Assembly (NCBI RefSeq): GCF_000516985.1
Contig: NW_006917092.1
Coordinates: 4,135,925-4,199,924 of the forward strand
Direction of reading: 5' to 3'
Source of the DNA: Pestalotiopsis fici W106-1
Lineage: Eukaryota > Ascomycota > Sordariomycetes > Amphisphaeriales > Sporocadaceae
DNA: 64,000 bases
Shown here piece after piece: positions 1 through 12,744 of the stretch (within the stretch, counting starts at the first letter, position 1; every line of letters begins with the position of its first letter). The notes under the pieces were generated by a model. That model made no database searches and was not told the DNA's origin. It saw nothing but the letters and a program-made list of their open reading frames with translations. The translations under genes were made by a program, and so were the position numbers.

Positions 1-171
1 GTTAGCAAGTTTCTTATGTGGTCATGAGCGGTGATGCTCTTCCGAAGTGCTTCATCTGCTCCGAGGTCCACTCACGTCACTGGGCGCCGGAGCCGGGGGA
101 GCGGGCTCCTGAGCAACCGGGGCAGCAGCAACGAACGCCGCCAGGGCGAGAGTGAGAATTGTGTATCTCAT
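1..171 (-). CDS. Small secreted Pro/Ala-rich peptide, 5' exon only (gene runs off the left edge)
   Basis: The start codon at 171 opens a 32-codon first exon (171-76). It encodes a typical fungal signal peptide: a basic MRY start, a hydrophobic LTLALAAFVAAA core and an Ala-Ala-Pro cleavage zone, followed by a Pro/Ala-rich stretch (PAPPAPAPSD). At 75-70 the minus strand reads GTGAGT, a strong donor in phase 0, and the last eight minus-strand bases of the window (8-1) read TTGCTAAC, a good branch site. The intron acceptor and the rest of the gene are therefore probably just outside the window. If unspliced, the frame stops at 52 and gives only 39 residues. The 67-residue reading with a start at 255 was rejected because the signal peptide would be internal. 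No family is recognised. The product is inferred to be a small secreted protein. Confidence 0.5.
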
Positions 172-493
172 CTTTTCAATTAGTGAGTGTCTTGAAAGAA
201 AGTGAGTCCAAGCTGTGTGTGCGTTGTTGGTTGAAAAAGAAGAGGAGTAATACAAGTGTGAATATCGAGCAGGTTATATATCGATTATGAAGTTGACGAT
301 ATTCAAATGCCCAATACTGTTGACATGGGTGGAACTACCAAGTTTAAAGTTTACACAGGACGATCTATATGATTTTCACTATAAACTACCGCTTAATATC
401 CCCGATAGGCAGGCGAAGGGTTGTGGACGCGTACTCATTGCCACTATGGGTGTCACCCCAGGTGCTGTGATGCAGGGGAAATGCCGTAGCTAA

Positions 494-2006
494 CTTCCAG
501 AACCGGAGAGCTGTCATGTTTTTCATAGTCTTCCGTCATCTGGCATCAGTTGGAAGACAATTGCATTTCCAGAGTTGAAACGCAAATACATGTCCATCAG
601 CCTCGTTATTCTGTAGCAATTGCGACGTTGTTCGATGTGCTCACATGCAAAGAGACTTGGGCGGGTAATAGAATGCGACGCTGAGGATGGAAGATCCAGC
701 AATGAGGCGCTTTCAGGTCCCACACGTCACTCGACCCTAGTATGTCGAGCACTATAGCACCGCAGTGAGGCCAGATATAGTCGCTTTGCTGCAAAGGCGG
801 AGGTATCTAGAGTAGCCCACCCACCCCGCTTAGCGAGGCGGACAAGGGCAGAAGCACCGACCATGATGGGAGAAAGTATCCAGACTTCCCCAGCCAAAGG
901 ACGCCTGTTGCAAGGGCAGCGAGACTACTCCCTATACCTAGTGTAAGGTCAGACGATATTAAGTTATGCCGGTATCTTGCTCGGCTCGCAGCTTTTTAGT
1001 GGAGACAGGGATGCAAGATAGAGTTGATTCAAGGTTAAAAACACTAAAGTTGAGGACTGCCCAGGGTATTGACAACTTCCAGAAACAAAGTCATGGCCGC
1101 TGCAAAGGGCGAAACAGGCAGCGAAGCGAAGACTTGGAGCGATTGACAAGCGAGTGCCAAGGTCCTTTTTTTTTTTTTTTTTTTTTGCTTATCGACAAGA
1201 TGAGATGGGGTCGGTGGCCCCAGGCCAGGCTGCTTGCCAGCTCTGACGTGCTCTGGCTCTGGCCGCGAGCATTGCAGGGTGCGCCGATCGCATCTGTTGT
1301 CGCCGTCGAGGGGGGAGGCGGGCGAGTCGATCTATAAGACCGGAGCTGCTATAGGCCAAGTGTATAGTCTTTCAATCTACATCCGGACGGGCCATGAGGC
1401 AAAGGAGGAAGGAGGGCAACGGAAGAGCAAGGAGCTTGGGCCACGGTTCGCAATGCACTAGAACCACGGGCGGGGTCGGGCGCGTAGGTAGCAACGCGCC
1501 TTCCCCATTGGCAAGCGCTCGAGGCGGCCAAAGTCGCGTCCCAGGTCCAAATGGTGCAACCAGCAGCCAGAATCCTCACACACAGACTCATCATCCCACT
1601 CGACTCTGCGGCATCGCATCACCGCCAGCTATATCCAATTGCGCCCGACAATCCTCTTTGTCTCACGCCTGTCTCTCTGCACACCCCATCCCCAGCCTGT
1701 GTGCGAAGCTGTCAGATCTGTTATTTTTACCTCCGTCCGTGGGCTAGCTTGCGACGCTGTCTAGGGCAGGTACCGACCGGAGCGCAGAGGCGAGCTGGCA
1801 ACGCGCGCCCGCACAACGTCGTTGCCTTCATCTAGAACCTCGACGACTCAGATCCACCTGCTATCGCCTCGCCAGTCAAAAGGGCTTCGGGATCACACGT
1901 GGGGTTTCCGACGACCAGTCCCGACCTACACTTGAAACACGGCCAATTCTGGACCATCCCACACTCTTCGTCTCATTGTCCGCCTTCCGCCCCCAAAGAC
2001 GTCACC
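494..2006. other. Intergenic region and Pds5 upstream leader
   Basis: No gene was recognised here. A 21-base T run lies at 1166-1186. The DNA from about 1550 to 2006 is C/T-rich, as is common in fungal 5' leaders. The reading frame upstream of the Pds5 start stays open back to 1899 but begins with GTG, so it is taken as untranslated. Confidence 0.5.
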
Positions 2007-5000
2007 ATGGCCCGAACCAGGGACGAACCGGCCGAGGACGAAGATCAAGAAATGGACGAGGAATTGGTCGCTTTGCAATTCGATGAGCCGCTGTCATGGC
2101 GCGCGGGCAAGCCAATACCCACCGGCACGCTTCTAAGTCGACTGGAGAAGCTCTCCAAGGAGCTGGTGGAGCTGGATCAGGACACTGTCGACAAGGACTC
2201 ATTGACCAAGGTCGCAAAGGAGCTCGCTTCACACAATTTGCTGGCCCACAAGGAAGGCGGTGTCAAGGCATATGCTGCATCTTGCCTGGTTGACGTTTTG
2301 AAATTGTGCGCTCCGGACGCGCCCTTTACGCCATCACAACTCAAAGTAAGTTGGCATGGGTGTTACTGTCACGATGAATGCCTCTTGTCTGATTCGTTCT
2401 TTCTAGGAAATATTTGGTCTATTTGTAAAGACCATTCTACCAAGCTTATGGGACCCGACACACACCTACAATACACAGCACAAATATGTCCTTACTTCAC
2501 TCGCCGAGGTCAAGAGCATCCTGCTCATTAATGAGCTTTCCAACGCTGAAGATTTACTCTTGCACCTGTTTTCATCCTTCTTCGATGGCATATCTGGCTC
2601 TTCCAAGTCCAATTCCGGGGAGCAAGTTGCCAAAGACGTTGAATTCCACATGACGGATATCCTGGTCACTCTGCTCGAAGAAGGCCCTACCCTGCCACCT
2701 TCTGTATTGGATGTCATTATGGCCCAATTCCTTCGTGCCGCACCTCCTGGAGGCTCCCGGGCCCGCCCCGATGCCAACGGCAATCAAACCACCCTGTTGC
2801 CCAAGGAAGAGCCTGAGGCGTATGTGATGGCCAAGACAGTCTGTAACCATTGCCCGGAGAAAATGGCACGATATGTGAGCCAGTACTTCAGTGACGTGAT
2901 CATGGATATTTCTGGCAAGAGTGTACATGCAAACGGCCAGCGAGATGACGACTCGGACAATGACGAAGCTACAGCGGGACCTTCCGAATCAGATTTCAAA
3001 GAATTGAGGAAAGCACATCAACTGCTTCGCGAGTTGTGGCGAGCTGCGCCAACAGTATTGCAGAATGTTGTGCCGCAAGTGGACGCGGAGCTCTCCGCTG
3101 ATAATGTTCAATTACGACTGCTTGCTACCGAGACTCTAGGAGATATGATCTCCGGTATTGGCGCCGCAGGACCACCCCCACCCCCGGTACTCGATCCAGC
3201 TGCCTATCCTCCTGTCAAGATTGGCGACGATACTCAAGATCAAACAGACTTTGACAGCATACTGACTACACCCCTCTCGCCACTCTCTTTTGCACAAACC
3301 CATACTCAAGTCTTTCACAACTTTGTCAGCAGAAGGAATGACAAGTCCCCTCTAATTCGTGCAGCATGGACGACCGCGGCTGGTTACATTGTCTCTACAT
3401 CAGCAGGTGGCATTGGACTGAGTCGCGAAGACGAACAGACTTTCGTTGATGGCCTCAAGGATAGACTGAACGATGCCGACGAAAAAGTTAGACTTGCTGC
3501 CGTTAAAGCCATTGAAGTTTTCCGCTTCCGCGATATTGTCACAAAGCTGGCTTTAGATGGCGGTGTTGATAGGAATGGCACAATTCTTGCCAACTTGTCT
3601 GATCGCTGTCGCGATCGTCGTGCGCCTATCCGGGTTGCGGCCATGGCTCTCTTGGCCAAGCTGTGGGCTGTCGCCAGCGGTGAGCTGATGGCTGGAAATG
3701 ATGCTGTCACCTCTGCATTGGGCGCTATCCCCACCCACATTTTCAGCACATTCTACGCCAATGACCTTGAGCTAAACATACTACTGGAGAGAGTGACGTT
3801 CGAATGTTTGGTCCCATTGTCCTATCCCCCCCCAAAGCCAAAGCAGTCAGGCAACTCTCAGTCCCAAGCCAATGGCGATGGATCTTATGATCCAGACCGA
3901 ATACGGGCTGAGCGCATCCTACTACTTGTGAAAAGCCTCGACGAGAAATCGACAAGGGCATTTTTCGCTGTACAGCAGCAACAACCACAATTTGCCAAGC
4001 TCCTCCAAGGGTTTGTCAAGCAGTGTGAAGCTTTCAACGGTGGTCTACCAGAGACCAATGGACCCGTTGTCAAACAGAATCTGAAGAAGATCATCCAGTA
4101 TTTGGTTCCATACTTTCCAGATGCGGTCAAGGTGGAAGCCGACCTGTACAACTTCGCGACTCTTAACGATCGGAGGTGTTATGCATTGATTCGGTTCATT
4201 ACCAGTCATGAAAGCGATTTCAAGACGATGCATCGTGGCTTGAAAGAATTCAACAAGCGCATCCAAGGAACGAACAAGCCTCATATTCTCGACACCATGC
4301 TTCCACTACTCTATCGAGCTGCTTACATCATCATCAACAAGAGCCATCTACCAACATTCATTGACTGCTCGAAGAATGACAAGGATGGCTTTGGTGCAGC
4401 AGCGCAGCAGATTACTTCCGAAGCCTCCAAGTCGAGTGGTGCTCTCTTCAAGGCACATATTGGTCAGCTGTGCAAGGATCTCATTGAGGCAGCCCCGACG
4501 GCTTCAAAAGAGAATGAGCCGGGGACGGTGGAGACCCTCAAGGCCTGCTCGTCGTATTCTTTAAAGTACCCAGAAGAGCTACCTCAGGACAAAAAGTTTG
4601 TCCAGGCGCTTATCAACTATGCACTTCATGGCACGCCGGCAAAAGCAGCAAAGTACGCAGTCAATATTTTGATGGCACGCAAGGACGACAAGAGCTTGGT
4701 ATCTGCAACGGAGCTTCTCCAGAAGGTTACAAAGAACTGGGGCTATGGCTCGCCGCACTTCTTGAGTAAAATTGCTGGTGTCGCCCAGCTTGAGCTTTTG
4801 GCCTCCACTGTCACTGCTGATGCCAATGATAAAATCATTGATATGGCACTGAAAGAGGTATTGCAAAAAGTACGCACCGAAGCCAAGGTCAGCGATTCCG
4901 AGTGGGTAGAAGACGCAGAACTCGAAGAAGAATGCTTGATCAAGTGCTGGTCCCTGAAGCTTATTGTCAATCGACTTCGTGGTACTAAGGATCCCGAAGA

Positions 5001-6621
5001 AGTCAAGGATGTAACACCTACGGTGTTCAAGCTCTTGCGAACCTTGATCAAGGACCAAGGTGAACTCTGCAAGACGCAGGACACACCCAAACACCACAAG
5101 TCTCGCCTTCGACTGTTGGCAGGTCAGCTTCTGCTAAAGCTGTGCACAGAAAAACGCTTCGAAGAATTGTTCTCGCATTCGGACTTTAACAGACTAGCAC
5201 TCCTTACGCAAGATTCTTGCTCGCGGGTTCGCCGTGGCTTCATCGAGAAGCTCCAGAAATACCTAGTCAACAGAAGGTTGCCCGCGAGATTCTACACCAT
5301 CATCTTCCTGACTGCATTTGAGCCTGACAAAGACTTCAAGCAACAGACAGAGACGTGGATCCGTTCGCGGGCTCGCTATTTCCGTGAAAATAGCAAGGAC
5401 AACGTCAATGTCATGGAAGCCATCTTTGGACGCCTGGTGTCACTTCTGGCACATCATCCCGACTTCTCCCCAGAAGCCGATGACCTGCTGGATACGGCTC
5501 GGTACATTATCTACTATATCAGCAATGTGGCCACGGAACAGAACTTTGCTTTGATATTCAAGTATGCCGAACGGGTGAAGCAAACACGAGACGGCATTGC
5601 ACCTGAAAAGAGTGAGAATCTATATGTACTCTGTGACCTAGCCTTGGCTATCTTGAGGAAGTGGCAAGAGCGCAAAGGATGGAGCTTCCAAGCTTACTCT
5701 GGCAAGACTGGTCTTCCTAAAGGCTTGTATACTGCTCTGCCAAGTCACGATGCTGCGCAGCAAATAGCAGAAAAACAATTTCTTCCAGAGGATGTTGAAG
5801 AGAGACTCGACGATCTATTGAAAACAATGGATAAGAAGAAGGTGAGAATATTGCAGAAATCTAATCCGATCCATGCTTCCTGGACGCGTATTGACATTTT
5901 GTTCCCACAGAAGCGCAGAAGCACCGATGATCGTGGCGATGGACACCCAGCTCAGAAACGGGCGAGGACGGCCCAGCCAAGGACATCTGCGGCAAAGCCT
6001 GATCGTCCTGCCGGCAAAAGGCCAGCTGTGAAGACGAAATCAGCAAAGTCCCGGAAGCCAGCGAGATCTTCTCCGGCGCCTGAATCAGCCAATCGACGGC
6101 GGAGTGGAAGATCTAGGAAAGACTCTTCTTACCTCGAGCGGGATTCGTCGGACGACGATGAGGACATGCTTGAAGGCGTGGCCAAGTGGGAGTATTATGA
6201 CAATGACGGCAACAAGGTCCAAAATGACGAGGATGAAGGCGAAGATGAGAGTGACGGCCAATCTGAGCTATCTGAAGTTGAGGAAGAAGCGGAGCCGATG
6301 GAGGATGATAAAGCTGAACCTGAGCCGGAAGCTCAAGCGGACAGTTCCCCAGATGAGGAGGAGCCCGCAGCCGATGAGGAGATTGAGCCTGCAGAAGAGG
6401 AGCCAGTAGCGGAGGAAGAAACACTGCCCATACGTTCAAGTGGCCGTCGCGGAAGAACTGCTGCCGCTGCATCTTCCGCAAAGACAAAGCCAGCGCCTTC
6501 ACCTCCAGCCAAGACAGCTACAGCTAAATCCAGTGGGTCAAGGAGCAAGGCCGCTGCTGCAAAATCAACGACGCCCCCAGCCACATCCACTCGATCGACT
6601 CGATCGAGGCGAGGAGCCTAG
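2007..6621 (+). CDS. pds5: Sister chromatid cohesion protein Pds5 (BimD/Spo76 family)
   Basis: Three exons are inferred: 2007-2345, 2407-5841 and 5911-6621, giving 1494 residues, within the size expected for filamentous-fungal Pds5/BimD. The start has an ideal context (CACCATGG). Intron 1 (61 bp) runs from GTAAGT to TCTAG and is needed to join the conserved segment EIFGLFVKTILPSLWDP. Intron 2 (69 bp, GTGAGA to CACAG) is in frame and stop-free; removing it joins Lys-rich DKKK to KRRSTDD. Most of the protein is helical HEAT-type repeat, visible as repeated pairs such as LNDADEKVRLAAVKAI and RRAPIRVAAMALLAKLW. The last 200 residues are basic and then strongly acidic (Glu/Asp/Pro repeats), ending in Ser/Arg-rich sequence. 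Pds5 binds the cohesin ring in the nucleus and regulates its loading, release and acetylation. It is convergent with the capping-enzyme gene downstream. Confidence 0.93.
5842..5910 (+). other. In-frame 69-bp intron near the 3' end of pds5
   Basis: The donor is GTGAGA after AAG AAG AAG and the acceptor is CCCACAG, with TTGAC as a possible branch site. The length is a multiple of three and no stop codon occurs in frame, so a retained intron would simply add 23 residues. The hydrophobic insert would interrupt a Lys/Arg-rich linker, which argues that it is normally removed. Confidence 0.7.
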
Positions 6622-7257
6622 GATCGTTAGGCGTTGAGTAAGGGCACTTGATCTGGATTGGTGGCAAGGCAGATGTTATCTGGAACAAGCAGTGATGGTT
6701 CTGGAGAGCATTTGAATAAACAGGCAAAATGGTCTTGACGGAATTTCCGGCATGAGGTTGTTAATGGGTATACCAAGTTGTCGGGGAAAGCAATGTTTAC
6801 AGGTCTGCTCTCTATAGCCTCCAGAACAGAATGGGATAGGTAGCATACTTTGTGTTGGATTGAAAGGGTATCATGTTACCATATGAAGCTGTTGACAGCT
6901 ATCGTATTCCCCCCATTAATGATCAATGTCATTTGCCGTGAGTGAACCACGTTCAAATCCCTGTCACTCGGTCACCCAAGCAATTCATCTTGGACCACTC
7001 TCTGGCGATGAAAGAGAATACAGTAAGTGCACAGGGAAAAGAAGTCAGCCTGCACAAGCTTATTGTCGTTGTACGGGAATACAGTATCCAATGAATTATA
7101 AAAGGACAATATTCCAAAAACCAGTGGCCCGTGAAACAAAAAGCAGTAAGAAATACAAATGTGCACGAATACCGGATATCTTCCTAGTTCCTTTTGTCTG
7201 GAAACACCTAAACGCCTAGCACGCCGGTCCCTAAAGGAATGCACTCCCACTTCTCCC
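6622..7257. other. Shared 3' region between convergent genes
   Basis: This 636-bp gap lies between the stop codons of pds5 (+) and the guanylyltransferase gene (-). It should hold both 3' UTRs. No further coding sequence was recognised. Confidence 0.6.
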
Positions 7258-8568
7258 TCATCTTCTCTGACCCTGCTTTGCCTCGGCCTCTCTACGCTTC
7301 CACTTTGATCTAATATCCGGCGCTGCTTCGATCAGTTCTTCCTTGGTGACACGGCCCTCGATCGACTCGAGGACACTATTAACAACGCTGACGTGATTAC
7401 CATTGTGCTTGTCATCGCGGAATCTATAGAAGCGCCATCGCCGCTGCTCATCCATGTAGGCCTCGACAATGCGCTCATCGAGAGGTTCATTAAGGGCTTT
7501 GAGCTCCTCCCACTCGTCCTCGGTCATGTGGAGCTCGCCAAATGGTCTGTAGTCGTCCTTACCGCCGTGGAACACCAGGAGCTCGACGCGTGGAACACCA
7601 TCGTAGTCAATGTAAGGCTCAGTTACGCCCTCGGCCGTATCTTGCTCGTCGGGCTGGACCATGTTGAAGTGGAACTTCCAGCGAAAGTCGACCGTGTTCT
7701 CCTCGGCAGGCTTCCACTTGAGGATGTGGGGGTCGGTACCGTACTTGTACTCGGTGCTCAGGCAGGTGAAGATGAGGCCGTCGTTGCCGTGGTGCAGGTT
7801 GGGGATGATTTGGCGGAACATCATTTCGGTACCGTAGGCAAGCTGGTGCTCCTTCATGCCGAGAATAAAGGGCTGGTAGGCCTTTTCTTGAGGGTACTTT
7901 TCGAAAAGCTTCTTGTATGGCTTGAAAACCTCATTATGGAAATAGCCAAAGCGCTTCTGTAGGCCTCGACTCATAAGTGACTGGCCGTGGAGGACAAGGC
8001 AATCAAAGACGAGATAGACGGGCTCGCGGGTGCCATCGGGCATGGTGTCGACGACGAGCTCGCCATCGAGAATGGTGTCGCGGTGAAAGGTCCCTTCGCC
8101 CTGGACCGTGGGAAAGTGTGCATTCTTCACCCACCAGTAGTCGTTCTTTCGGTCGATGAGGTAATGTAACTCCTGGCCGTTGCCATCGTCGGTCAGATAG
8201 AGCAGGTAGCGGATGCCGTCGGACTTTTCGCAGACGTAGTAGCTGTAGAGAGAAGAGAAGCTCGAATTAGCCTTAAGAACTGGTCACAAAGCCAGTAGAC
8301 ATCATGTCGGTGCTCTTGAATGATTCGCGCCGGCGGGGTGGATAGCAGCGGAACAAAAGACAAAGTAAGGCGTCAAAACAACATACTCATCTCTGCGAAG
8401 CTCCTCTAGATGCCGGCGAGCAAAGGACACGGGCTGGGCGCCGGGAAAGTTGGTGCTCTCGCGGTTGAGCAGGCGTGCAACCTCGCGCTGCATATTGTGA
8501 AGGAGATCGCCCTCGGCCCTGATGCCGGGGCGATCCATGGCCTGAATACGGGCGGGCTCCTCATCCAT
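7258..8568 (-). CDS. ceg1: mRNA-capping enzyme, GTP-RNA guanylyltransferase (alpha subunit)
   Basis: Two exons, 8568-8387 and 8242-7258, are separated by a 144-bp intron (minus-strand GTATGT to CTACAG), giving 388 residues. Exon 2 opens with YYVCEKSDGIR, the nucleotidyltransferase motif I (KxDG) whose Lys67 forms the covalent GMP intermediate. Upstream is the conserved FPGAQPVSF segment of fungal Ceg1 proteins. Later motifs include ILDGELVVD (motif III), DGLIFT (motif IV) and LKWKP (motif V), followed by the OB-fold domain. The length is near the fission-yeast enzyme and somewhat shorter than budding yeast. It transfers GMP from GTP to 5'-diphosphate RNA in the nucleus and works with the triphosphatase and cap methyltransferase. 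The frame runs upstream to 8631, but the ATG at 8568 best fits the family N-terminus. Confidence 0.93.
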
Positions 8569-10430
8569 GGCGACCGACGGATGGACGTGGCTTGGAAGAG
8601 GTGCGCGCGCAGGTTGTCGCAAAAGAGACAAGACGGGAGAGACGAGACAGTGCTACTGCTGCTTGCTGCCAATTGAATGAATGGGATAAAAAGCTGTCCC
8701 ACTATTCGTCGATTGGGGGGTGCCTTTGGCGCGTCTCTTTAGCGAGTCGCACTGGCATTTGGCGTTGGAACTTTGGGCTTATCAGCTTATCGTTGAGCTT
8801 GTGCCGCTGTCACACCCATCCAGTGGGTCCTCCTACTGGGAACCATTAGGTAGTAGGTATTACATTAGGGAGGGACGTCAAGTAAAACGAGACGTCCTCT
8901 GCTTTGAAGTTCGAACTTACGTCATTTACGCCATGTACAAGACCACGATCCTTCAATTTACATATGTACTTAGTTGACTACATAGCCACCAAGTAATAGA
9001 AGGAAGAAATTATTAGTGTATCTATTATATATTGCCCGTCGTATAAAATTGAAAAGGCCAATTTGCATATTGTGTGATAGACCTCTCCAACGTTGCCCAA
9101 GGCTAAATCTATGTACCTAGCTAGTGACCGCCAAGCACATCTGCCTCTGTATACTCTGTATACTGTGTCTGAAGGATGCTGCAGTGGTTGACAAGCCAGC
9201 CCTTGTCTCTCGCAAGTGTGTACCGTGTGTTGTGCTGTAATGAAATCTAGTTTCTTTACCATAGACAGTGAATGTGTTACTTGAGGAGCCATGTACCTAT
9301 CTAGTAGATAAACTCAAATCTTAGGAGGACACAGGTGACTGCAGTGGCTGATGTTTATCCCCAACGGTCTTCTATACCCTTTCCTAGTAGAATTGAAGCC
9401 CATGAGTCGGATGAATCGACAGGAAGCACCAAAAGAGCCATATTTATTTTCGGAAGTCTCATGACGACAAACTTTTTCACTATATCCAATGGGACGTGGA
9501 GTGAACAAGCCCGGCACCACCTGGGGGATCTGGGATGATATTGGCCATTTTTATGAACACGCTGTTGGCCAAGATCTTTCACAGATATTATTGGGCAAGA
9601 AAATATATATCCCGGCCAGCCTCACATGCAGATAAGCAACAACAGATATGAAGCAAGCGTATTCCAAACACACAATGAGGTAGAAATTTTAGACCAAGGT
9701 AGCGGTCCACGCGGGATTCAATAAACGACTCGATCCCGCTAATCCCGGGCACCCGGACGGCAGGAAACGGATCCACTAACAATGTTGATTTTGACTGAAG
9801 TCCGACTCACACAAGACTCGCATCGCGCTGTTCGGCACAAGCAGATCGCGCACGAAGCTGAAGCTGGTTGTTTGCTGTGTCATCGTCGATCGTCTTCAAG
9901 ACTGGGATATCGGGCACAATGTGCACTGCGGCAATTATGATGCCTGTTATAGTCTTTCTCTTTTCTCTTGGTGTTTGCCCCCCTCAAGCACTGCGGAAAT
10001 AATGCTCCGACTAGTCTGGCTTCTACTTCATAGGACCATGATCTAATGACATTGAGGCTCTGACTTGTAAAGATTTATAAGATACTGAGGAAGGGTATGG
10101 AACAACTCTCAAAACAGTCAAATACTGTCTAGAAAAGAAGCATTCATCTGTGTTTGTTGGTGTGTAATCCGGGATGCCAGCCCTATGGCAAATGTCATGT
10201 GCTGGCACAAAAGAAGCTTTTCGGATCCGTCGGGTTGCATGATAGAAGTTAAAGTGGATCTCGCCCGTCAACTCCGGGCATCATATCCCAGTCTCGGGAT
10301 CTGTATACACAAGTACATGGTATATAGTCGATGGCCAAGAGACGTGTGTTTTCAAGAACCATGGTGTCGTCTGGACTCACTTTCTGCCAATATTCCTCAC
10401 TTATACCGGAGATTTACTCTTATATATCTC
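8569..10430. other. Intergenic region, no gene recognised
   Basis: 1.86 kb without a convincing coding region. It holds TACCTAG-type motifs at about 9113-9120 and 9293-9304. Short ORFs here have no recognisable protein features. Confidence 0.5.
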
Positions 10431-10754
10431 ATGGCAAAGACCGTCTCTCAGCTTGATCATTTCCGCCGTTGGCTGGCGTTGAAACAATACCATTTCGAAG
10501 TCACGTTTGCCATCAACGTCTACACCAGGGGAGAGAAGATATTCTTTTGGTCGGTATTTGCTCTCATGGTCGGCATTTTCTCTGCCTGGTTTATTCTTCT
10601 CGTGCCTCGGAGCATCGCCTTGACCATCAGCCGCACGTTCTTGTATATTGTTGGCGAACCCGGAGAGGCCCTTACGTCGGCCAACGCGCCCAAGGAAATT
10701 ATGTCGGTACCCGAAGCAGCTGTGCGAAGTTCTGTTGTCTTTGCCGATATTTGA
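10431..10754 (+). CDS. Candidate small subunit of serine palmitoyltransferase (ssSPT-like)
   Basis: A 107-residue single-exon protein. An N-terminal amphipathic stretch (DHFRRWLALKQYHFEVTF) is followed by a TRGEK turn and one or two hydrophobic segments (FFWSVFALMVGIFSAWFILLV and the weaker IALTISRTFLYIV). This order matches the ssSPT/DUF3317 pattern, in which an aromatic-rich helix with Y-x-x-E-V-T-x-A precedes a P/R-x-E-K turn and a membrane helix. Such subunits stimulate serine palmitoyltransferase in the ER, at the first step of sphingolipid synthesis. The assignment rests on this pattern alone. The C-terminal 25 residues look disordered. A start at 10185 in the same frame was rejected because it adds non-conserved sequence. 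No neighbour supports the role. Confidence 0.5.
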   Translation: MAKTVSQLDHFRRWLALKQYHFEVTFAINVYTRGEKIFFWSVFALMVGIFSAWFILLVPRSIALTISRTFLYIVGEPGEALTSANAPKEIMSVPEAAVRSSVVFADI

Positions 10755-12744
10755 AAAGCACCATTGAAACATGGGACTTTCTCGATATGAATCAACCTTC
10801 TTTCTTCAATTATACACCAACCTCCTACACTCTAGCAAATATACCAACATGTGTTTGGTGTGAGATCAATCAGCCGCTCACTGCAAAACGCCACGCCCAA
10901 GTTTGGATGCGACACTTATCCACTCTGAACTTCGAGAAGTTCCTGACTGGCTGGAAACCTCATAAACCACCCATTGCTGCTTGATTGTCTCAGAAAGTTC
11001 AATCACAATCCAAGCAAGGCCGGCCATCTTGCTAAGCGCTATACAAATCACGAAGGAGAGATCAAGAGAGAAAATGCAACAACATTCTCAGTAATTTTTG
11101 TCGACGGAAGCTTTTGCGGCGAAACTAGAGGGTTGCTAGAGTGGTTTGGGCGGGAGTTTGGTGTCCCCGCTCAGCAGACTCTTTGGATGGTGGCACTTAC
11201 TAAGACCAATACAACAAAATCTGGCCAAGCTCTGTTCCGAGTATTAGGAGTCTGGAGCTGTCCTCATACCCCAGGGCCTACTCGAGTCACCACAGCTATG
11301 GTCCGTCGGCGTATTGACTGCTATTAGTACAAATGCGTGAGACTTGGGCAATCCAAAGAAGCATGGATATGACAGTGGGCTTTCCAAAAAGCTCGCAGCC
11401 ACGAGCTACAGAGTTTGTCTCGAATAGGACGACCCGATAAGGGGAGACAAGTTACATACGCCTCTGTTCCATGGAGTGATGTCACTTAAGGCTCTATTTG
11501 TCTTACAAGCATCCGTATGAGACGTGATTGATGAATCCACACAAGTAATTGCAAGCCATAATTTGTGCCTTTTTGTATTACTTGCCCAATTATACTTGAC
11601 CTACACAACACTGGTAATATGACTGGCTTCCATCGACCACCCCATCTTTGATGGCAATTGAGAAGAATATGCCTGGCTCGACCTTACGAGTCACCTTGAG
11701 TCAAGAAGCTCTGGTGTCATTCAAGAGGTTCAGTCTTCACCACATGGAGCGTCGATTCTGGTGAAAAGATCTGGCTGGACTATGAGTCACTATATCAACC
11801 GATGCATCTAGTGATTTGATTTATAATTTGGGTGGCTCACATGGGAATGTGATTTCGGTATCGGCAAATGCTCCCGTGAAAATGTCCCGCTTGCTCCACG
11901 CATTTCCGATAGAGGGGAAACTTAAAACTCAGGATGGCAAAACGGAAGGGGAAAACAGGACCATCGTCGGCTAAACCTCTGCTTCTTACACACGTTATCG
12001 AAAGAGAGAAAAGAAAATGAAGAACTCTCTGATGCAGTGGTGCCAAAGTCTGTCAAGTAGAGTGACCTGGTCGTGCGGAAACCGTAGACAGCAGTACTTA
12101 CATCCCGCCAGCAGTAAGTAATATGGGACTATGTATAGCCTCATGCACCCGCCCACCCGCGGGTGATCTGCAGGACATGCTAACTGTATATGGTGCGAGG
12201 TCCCCTGTCGCTCTTGTCTTGCTGCTGCGCGAGTGGCCGTTGCGAGTAGGAGACCAACCTAATGCTAATTGGATGCGCTATCCATATTGGGTTGCAGGTC
12301 CCCTGTTTTTCCAACAGCTTTCTCGATAACTCGCACGAAAGCATCGAGGCCAAGAATTAAAAAATACCTGTGTAACAACTAATTATCCGATATGACGCTG
12401 AAGACTCAATAGAATGCTTATCAATCAATACAAGCTTTGCAGCATCACGACAGTTCTGAATATGCTCAAGATGGTGAGTCCCGGCGACACTGGACAAGAC
12501 TGGCTGAGCCATTCCCCCCAAGTGGCCAGAGTGCTTATATGATCATATCTGCAAGTGACTCAGGTACGTATTGAAGAGTCAAATCGGCTATAAGTTACGA
12601 GCTATTCATCGAATACAAGAAGCCGCTCTAGACTTTACAAATTCTCACAGAAAGTAGGATTGTTACGAAACGACAGCTCCCACCAGTCCATGAGTGTCAA
12701 CAACTACTACCCATCACCGCCCGTCATCTCCAACCTGACCGAAA
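10755..12744. other. Intergenic region, no gene recognised
   Basis: About 2 kb, upstream of the MFS gene. The longest open frame (10974-11327) shows no domain, membrane segment or signal peptide, and nothing in it was recognised. Confidence 0.45.

Noticed and set aside
7393..7962. 189-codon + strand frame inside the guanylyltransferase gene
   Set aside because: Antisense shadow of a conserved exon on the minus strand.
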